The translations under genes were made by a program, and so were the position numbers. This document shows, piece by piece, positions 59,706 through 64,000 of a stretch of 64,000 bases of DNA. Origin of the DNA: JACOND01 sp965202795 (GTDB taxonomy: Bacteria; Bdellovibrionota; Bdellovibrionia; Bdellovibrionales; UBA1609). The stretch covers positions 1,426,001 through 1,490,000 of the forward strand of contig OZ241848.1 in the NCBI GenBank assembly GCA_965202795.1, in the 5' to 3' direction. The notes under the pieces were generated by a model. The model did not search any database and had not been told where the DNA came from. It was given only the letters and a program-made list of their open reading frames with translations. Within the stretch, counting starts at the first letter, position 1. Each line of letters begins with the position of its first letter.

Positions 59706-60881
59706 TTAGGCGCCGCGGGGGGCCGGCCGGATATGCCTTTCCAGAGACAAAAGCCAGCCAAACAGCAGGAAGACAGAGATTAAAGAGCTTCCGCCATAGC
59801 TTAAAAACGGCAGTGTCAGGCCTTTTGCCGGCGCCAGGCTCAAGTTGACGGCGCCATGAACCAAAACATGGATGGCAAAAATCATAATCAGGCCGAAAGC
59901 CAGAATTTTTTGAAAGCCGGCGGCGTCTCCGCGGCCCTCTTGGATCTCCAGAGCCAGCCTCATCCCCGTCCAAATCAAAAAGCCATAGACTGAAAACAAA
60001 ATCAAAAGGCCGATAAAGCCAGCCTCCTCAGCCAGAGCGGCCAGAGCAAAATCCGTATGCGCCTCAGGCAGAAAAAACAGCTTGGCCTGCCCCTGCCCCA
60101 GCCCCGCGCCAAAAAGCCCTCCAGAGTGAATCCCCAGCATGCTCTGTATAACCTGAAAGCCCTTTCCTGCAGGGTCATCCCATGGATCGAGAAAGCTCTC
60201 CAGGCGAAACAGGCGGTATTTTTGGCTGTGAATCAAATAATAAAACAGCCCGCCAAAGGCGCTGAGGCTGAAGGCCGCATGCCGCCATTTCATTCCCATC
60301 ACAAAAGCCATGGAAAAAGCCAGCGCGCAAATCAGAACCGCGGATCCAAAATCCGGCTGCTTCAGCAAAATCAAAAGAGGCAGTCCAAACGAAAGGCCCG
60401 CCAGCCCCCAGAAAAACATCTGATGAAAAGGCCAGCGCCTTTTCAGAAGCCATAAATAAGCCAGCCAGAAAGGGGCGGACACCTTTAGCAGCTCAGAAGG
60501 CTGCAGGCGCATTCCAAAGGGCAGGGCCAGCCATCTCCTGGCGCCGCCGCCAGAAACCCCAATCCCTGAAAACAAAGTCAGGGCCAGCGCCCCCGCCGCC
60601 ATCAGCCACAAAGCCGTCCCCAGGCGCCAGCTGATCTTCCAGGGCAAAAAGGACAGGGCAAAAAGGCCGGCAAATCCGATAGCTGTCCAAAGCGCCTGCT
60701 TTTTGAAAAAAAACAGGCCGCCGCCATAGCGCTCGGTGGCCAGCATGTAGGAAGAGCTGTAAACTTGAACCAGCCCCAGGCCGGCCAGAAAAAGCGCGCA
60801 CAAAAGAATGCTGCGGCTTGCGGAAGATCCCATGCCTTTAAAATTATGCGTCCGGGCCAGGCGCGGGCGGCGGAACATCAC
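59706..60881 (-). CDS. ftsW: Peptidoglycan glycosyltransferase FtsW (SEDS family)
   Basis: FtsW polymerises lipid II at the division septum together with its class B PBP. The 391 residues have about ten membrane segments. SEDS motifs are GGGARRWLALPFGMRLQPSELLKV, the central KQPDFGSAVLI with its Pro-Asp, PEAHTDFALAALAEEAGFIG (Glu/His/Thr motif) and GLTLPFLSYGGSSL. Neighbouring murG favours FtsW over RodA. The loop between segments is usual in length. The mur/fts cluster starts here in this strand, with no obvious promoter close to the ATG. Confidence 0.93.
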   Translation of the reverse strand: MMFRRPRLARTHNFKGMGSSASRSILLCALFLAGLGLVQVYSSSYMLATERYGGGLFFFKKQALWTAIGFAGLFALSFLPWKISWRLGTALWLMAAGALALTLFSGIGVSGGGARRWLALPFGMRLQPSELLKVSAPFWLAYLWLLKRRWPFHQMFFWGLAGLSFGLPLLILLKQPDFGSAVLICALAFSMAFVMGMKWRHAAFSLSAFGGLFYYLIHSQKYRLFRLESFLDPWDDPAGKGFQVIQSMLGIHSGGLFGAGLGQGQAKLFFLPEAHTDFALAALAEEAGFIGLLILFSVYGFLIWTGMRLALEIQEGRGDAAGFQKILAFGLIMIFAIHVLVHGAVNLSLAPAKGLTLPFLSYGGSSLISVFLLFGWLLSLERHIRPAPRGA

Positions 60882-60928
60882 AGGCTCTGCTTAATGCCGG
60901 CCTGAATGGCCTCCCCATTTTTTTGAAA

Positions 60929-61411
60929 TCAATCCCAGCAAGAATGCCTGTCTATTTCTCTTTGGGTCATCCCCAATTGGCGAAGCTCCCATTCACATCG
61001 CTCTGGCGAGTCCGGGCCGGGAAACTTTTCATCTGCTTGTCTGAATATCTCCTCCATTTCTTTAGGGCTTGGGCCAGGACAGGGCTTTCGCATAAAGCCC
61101 GCGCCGCATCCGCTTGGGCCAACATTGACTTCGCAGCCTGAAAGGGCCGCTGCCGCTCCCATCACTGTCAAGACAATGGGCAAAGCAGACAAATGCAGAG
61201 GATCCTCCATATTTTGAGCGGGAATGCAGCCAGCTGCCTGTTCGGATTCGCTGACAACAGGCAGGGGCATATCCATAAACTCCTCATGGATCTCTTCGCC
61301 AGACAGAGGGCCGGCAGCCTCTAAAGCCAGATCCCCCGGGATCTTTTGATCTTCTGCCGCAGCGGCGGAAAATCCGAAAATCAGCAGAGCCGGAAAAATT
61401 AGCTTTTGCAT
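60929..61411 (-). CDS. Small secreted protein of unknown function
   Basis: 160 residues from the ATG at 61411, which has a perfect AGGAGG about eight bases upstream; a longer frame is rejected. A signal peptide (LIFPALLIFGFSAAAA) is clear. A second hydrophobic stretch (LSALPIVLTVMGAAAALSGC) lies in the middle, then a Cys-rich tail (CGAGFMRKPCPGPSPKE, CEWELRQLGMTQREIDRHSCWD). I do not recognise the family. Cys pairs suggest a folded periplasmic domain. It stands 47 bp downstream of the ftsW start region but reads away from it only in distance, sharing the strand. Confidence 0.75.
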   Translation of the reverse strand: MQKLIFPALLIFGFSAAAAEDQKIPGDLALEAAGPLSGEEIHEEFMDMPLPVVSESEQAAGCIPAQNMEDPLHLSALPIVLTVMGAAAALSGCEVNVGPSGCGAGFMRKPCPGPSPKEMEEIFRQADEKFPGPDSPERCEWELRQLGMTQREIDRHSCWD

Positions 61412-61447
61412 AATTAAACCCTCCTTGGCTTGTTTATAAACAGCCTG

Positions 61448-61453
61448 ATTATA
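61448..61453 (-). promoter_or_regulatory. Promoter -10 box for the small secreted gene
   Basis: A perfect TATAAT on the minus strand 37 bp before the ATG, with TTGCGC about 19 bp upstream. A GTTTATAAAC palindrome lies between the -10 box and the ribosome site. Confidence 0.5.
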
Positions 61454-61598
61454 GAATAGCATAGCCCGGCCGGCGCAAGCATTTTCAAAGCCAAAACCAG
61501 CCCTTTGGCCGGAAGCGCCATGGGGGGGGCGCTCAGCCTCTGGGGGCTAAAATGTTTTCGGAGGATTTTTAAGCTTCAGCGCTTTCAATTCATAAACA

Positions 61599-63263
61599 TC
61601 AGTCAGAAGACACAAGGCCATCCAGGCCCTTGTAAACATAATAGCCGTTTTCGCGGCCCTGGCGGCGGGCCTTTCTTAGAGTCTGCTCCGAAACCCGGCC
61701 GTTTCGGCAAAGCAGGATATACGGCTGGAGGGGATCCTTTTCCATTAAAAGGGCCAGCGCCTTTTCCGCGGACTTTTGGGGGGCGGCCTGAGCAAGGCGG
61801 TCAATTTCCGGCTGGCCTGAAGGGGGCAGATCCTCCAGCGCGAAAAAGCAAAAGGGAATTTTTTTCTCCAGAAGGCTTTTCAGCTGGGATTTGTTTATGG
61901 CATGGGGGGGAAGAGTGTCTTTTTGGGAAAGAGGGGCGGGGGCGGCCCCCGCGCGGCAGCCTGTGTCGGGGAGGACCCTGGATTTCCAAAGGGCAAGGGC
62001 AAAGGCCCCGGCGCCCATGGCCCCGGCGGCAAAAAACGGGCTGCTGTGGGACAGATCTCTGTAAAGCCAGCCCCCAAGGGCCGGGCCGGCAATTCGCGCC
62101 AGAGACGAAAGGCTCTGATTGACCCCGAAGATTTTCCCCTGCTCCTGTTTGCCGCTCAAAAGGCTCAACATCCCGGACAGGCTTGTGTCGGACAGGCTGT
62201 AGCCAATGGAAAACAAGGTGACGCCAATGGCGAGGCTGAAAAACCCCGGGGACAGCAGGCCCGCAGAGGGGAGCCAGGCCGATCCCCCTATCAGAAACAG
62301 CCCGGAAAACAAAAACCCCAGCCCCCATTGATTCACCTGCCTTTCGCCTTTTTTGGGGATGAGCCGCCGCGCCAAAACCCCCTGGGAAAGCGCAATCAGC
62401 AGGCCAATAAAGGCAAAGCCTCCGTAGGCTCCGGTTTTCCCCCAGCCAAAATCATCCTGAACCAGAAGAATCAAAGTTGGCTCCAGCTGGGCGAGCGAAA
62501 GCCACAGCAAAAAGGACATCACAAGCGCGGCGCCAAGCCGCGGCGCCCGCAAAGACTTCCAGACAGACCAGAGCGGCGGGCGGGAAAACAGCAGGCTCTG
62601 TTTTGAAAAAATCGCGGCGGAGATCCGGGCAGGGATTTTGTCTCTGGATTTTTTGGCGCCGGCTGGCGGCGGGCCGGGGCGGGTTTCCCTCAAAATAAAA
62701 AAAGCGGCTGCAAAATTGGCGCAGCAGACAATGGCCGCTCCCAGGGCGGCAAAGCTTTCGCCGTAAGGCGGAGATGACCCCAGAGCCTGGCCCGCAAAGA
62801 TAAACAGAAAGCCCAAAGCGGGGCCAAGGGTAAACCCCAGGCCAAAGGCGAGGCCGATCAGGGCCATGTTTTTTGAGCGCCTCTCAGGGCTGGTGACATC
62901 GGCAATGCAGGCTTTGGCCACAGCCAGATTCCCGCCAAAAAACCCCGCCAGGGCGCGGGCCAGAAACAAATGAGCAAAGCTCAGCGAAAAAGCGAACAGC
63001 GCATGGGCCAAAGCTGTCCCCAAAAGCCCGCAGAGCATAATGGGCCGGCGGCCTATGGCATCGCTCAGGCGGCCCCAAAGCGGCGCGAAAAAAAACTGAA
63101 TCAGGGAGTAGACGCTGATCAGGAGGCCGATCTGAAGCCCGTCGGCCCCAAAATCCCTCGCCAAAATGGGGCTTAAGGGAATGACCATCCCAAAAGCGAA
63201 AATATCCGCAAAAATTACGCTGAAAATGGCGGTCAGGGCGCGCTTTTTTGAGAGATGATTCAA
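61599..63263 (-). CDS. MFS transporter with C-terminal rhodanese-like domain
   Basis: 554 residues. The first 400 are a TetA-like major facilitator transporter: FADIFAFGMVIPLSPILARDFGA, APLWGRLSDAIGRRPIMLCG (motif A) and ARALAGFFGGNLAVAKACIADVTSPERR, with twelve expected membrane segments. After a linker (about 420-450), residues 455-554 look like a rhodanese-type domain: INKSQLKSLLEKKIPFCFFALE, then PYILLCRNGRVSEQTLRKARRQG with Cys519 at the active-loop position, and YVYKGLDGLVS. Rhodanese domains move sulfane sulfur or sense it. The substrate is unknown; a sulfur compound is a natural guess. Confidence 0.8.
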   Translation of the reverse strand: MNHLSKKRALTAIFSVIFADIFAFGMVIPLSPILARDFGADGLQIGLLISVYSLIQFFFAPLWGRLSDAIGRRPIMLCGLLGTALAHALFAFSLSFAHLFLARALAGFFGGNLAVAKACIADVTSPERRSKNMALIGLAFGLGFTLGPALGFLFIFAGQALGSSPPYGESFAALGAAIVCCANFAAAFFILRETRPGPPPAGAKKSRDKIPARISAAIFSKQSLLFSRPPLWSVWKSLRAPRLGAALVMSFLLWLSLAQLEPTLILLVQDDFGWGKTGAYGGFAFIGLLIALSQGVLARRLIPKKGERQVNQWGLGFLFSGLFLIGGSAWLPSAGLLSPGFFSLAIGVTLFSIGYSLSDTSLSGMLSLLSGKQEQGKIFGVNQSLSSLARIAGPALGGWLYRDLSHSSPFFAAGAMGAGAFALALWKSRVLPDTGCRAGAAPAPLSQKDTLPPHAINKSQLKSLLEKKIPFCFFALEDLPPSGQPEIDRLAQAAPQKSAEKALALLMEKDPLQPYILLCRNGRVSEQTLRKARRQGRENGYYVYKGLDGLVSSD

Positions 63264-63414
63264 AAGAGACTCCTTGTTTTGAGGGCTTGCCGGCGCAAAA
63301 TCATTTTCTGCCGGTTTTGATGTCCGCTGCCGCGGGGGGGCCTGCCAGCGCCTGGATTTTGGCTGTTTCGCAGACTCCGCCCGCTCTGCCCCTGCGGGAG
63401 GGCTGTTTATTGGA

Positions 63415-63948
63415 TTATTTTTGCAGGGCTTTAAGAAAGCTCAGGACTTCTTTGGCATGGCCATCCACACTGACTTTGCGCCATTCCCGGGCGATTTTCC
63501 CTCCGCTGTCAATCACAAATGAGCTTCTTTCGATTCCAAGGCGCTTTTTTCCATAGATGACCTTCTCCCTCAGGACATCAAAGGCCCAGCAGAGCCCGCC
63601 CGCGCCGTCGCTGATCAGATCGAATTTGTATTTGTATTTGGCCTTAAATTTTTCATGGGAGGCTATTGTGTCTCTTGAAACCCCAAAAACCTCTCCATTC
63701 AGCTTTTTGATTTCCTCGTAGGCGGCGCTGAAGTCTTTTCCCTCCTGGGCGCAGCCCGGGGTGTCATCCTTTGGGTAAAAATAGAGAATCACATTTTTTC
63801 CCTTAAAGTCTCTTAAATTGACCATTTTGCCCCCTGTTGCGGGGACAGGCATGTCTGGAGCGGCTTTCGCTTTCCCAGGTTTCCCCCCCGGTTTTTGGCC
63901 TCCCTGGTTTTGGCTGTTTTTTTGCGGCTGTTTTTGATTTTTCTCCAT
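63415..63948 (-). CDS. bcp: Peroxiredoxin, BCP/PrxQ type
   Basis: Thiol peroxidase reducing hydrogen and lipid peroxides. NVILYFYPKDDTPGCAQEGKDFSAAYEEIKKL has the peroxidatic Cys in TPGC; Arg in IERSSFVID and GVSRDTIASHEKFKAKY complete the site. The usual second Cys five residues on (TPGCTxExCxF) is Lys here, so it is a 1-Cys variant or uses another Cys (LCWAF). A Gln/Lys/Pro-rich N-terminal extension (about 25 residues) precedes the domain. A GGAGGG ribosome site sets the start. It is the last complete gene of the window. Confidence 0.93.
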   Translation of the reverse strand: MEKNQKQPQKNSQNQGGQKPGGKPGKAKAAPDMPVPATGGKMVNLRDFKGKNVILYFYPKDDTPGCAQEGKDFSAAYEEIKKLNGEVFGVSRDTIASHEKFKAKYKYKFDLISDGAGGLCWAFDVLREKVIYGKKRLGIERSSFVIDSGGKIAREWRKVSVDGHAKEVLSFLKALQK

Positions 63949-64000
63949 AATTCCCTCCCTGTTTTGCCGGCCCGGCCTGATTTTTGAAGCTTCCCGCCGC

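Noticed and set aside
61902..62606. 234-codon plus-strand ORF
   Set aside because: Antisense to the MFS-rhodanese gene; low-complexity Gly/Lys/Arg shadow frame.

Overview
The window comes from a GC-rich Gram-negative bacterium. It carries peptidoglycan and division genes (mraY, murB, murC, murD, murG, ddl, ftsW, ftsQ), the site-2 protease RseP, a lipoprotein with a cytochrome c domain, and ResB of cytochrome c maturation. No rRNA or tRNA gene was found, so placement is uncertain. The valyl-tRNA synthetase has the motif style known from Rickettsia, while the long L33 form, AstB, a SpoIIE-like phosphatase and the mix of other genes would fit a deep-branching Bdellovibrio-like or other proteobacterial lineage. 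That is inference only.

Layout. 0.2-2.5 kb: a large secreted protein of unknown function. 2.6-10 kb, minus strand: peptidase S8-murB-resB and mraY-murD-dciA. 10-16.7 kb: acyl-CoA ligase, dienelactone hydrolase, tsaB, rseP and pth. 16.9-19.1 kb: a secreted protein behind a 16-base homopolymer. 19.4-29.2 kb: valS, gloB, rpmG, a PIF1-WYL helicase, bioD, an Rpn-type nuclease and lipB. 29.3-34.3 kb: an ankyrin-cytochrome c lipoprotein, a repeat field with a duplicated promoter, and rpsO-pnp. 34.4-43.9 kb: astB, nth, a PP2C-like phosphatase, rsmJ, adk, a secreted protein, an AAA/DUF4143 ATPase between two minisatellite arrays, and gapdh. 44-46.5 kb: a D12 methyltransferase with a SacI-like restriction enzyme. 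46.6-60.9 kb: an ATP-grasp gene and the second cell-wall cluster (ftsQ, ddl, murC, murG, ftsW), split by a type III restriction-modification operon and by a fused M.FokI-like methyltransferase. 60.9-64 kb: a small secreted protein, an MFS-rhodanese fusion and a Bcp peroxiredoxin.

Two themes stand out. First, many essential genes contain in-frame extra sequence. Some is made of GC-rich palindromic elements (pth, murG, nth, gloB, lipB), recalling the Rickettsia palindromic elements that sit inside ORFs. Some is made of minisatellites with units divisible by three (rseP/tsaB, astB, murG, valS, nth, the ankyrin-cytochrome gene). Second, AT-richer restriction-modification modules lie inside the cell-wall cluster. 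The type III module is bracketed by near-identical 19-bp repeats, and an inverted copy lies beyond the M.FokI-like gene.

Transcription signals can be read by eye. TTGACA-like boxes 16-17 bp from a -10 box precede mraY, pth, rpmG, rpsO, the ankyrin-cytochrome gene, the DUF4143 ATPase and murC. In rpmG, the ATPase and murC the -10 box lies so close to the ATG that the mRNA is probably leaderless.
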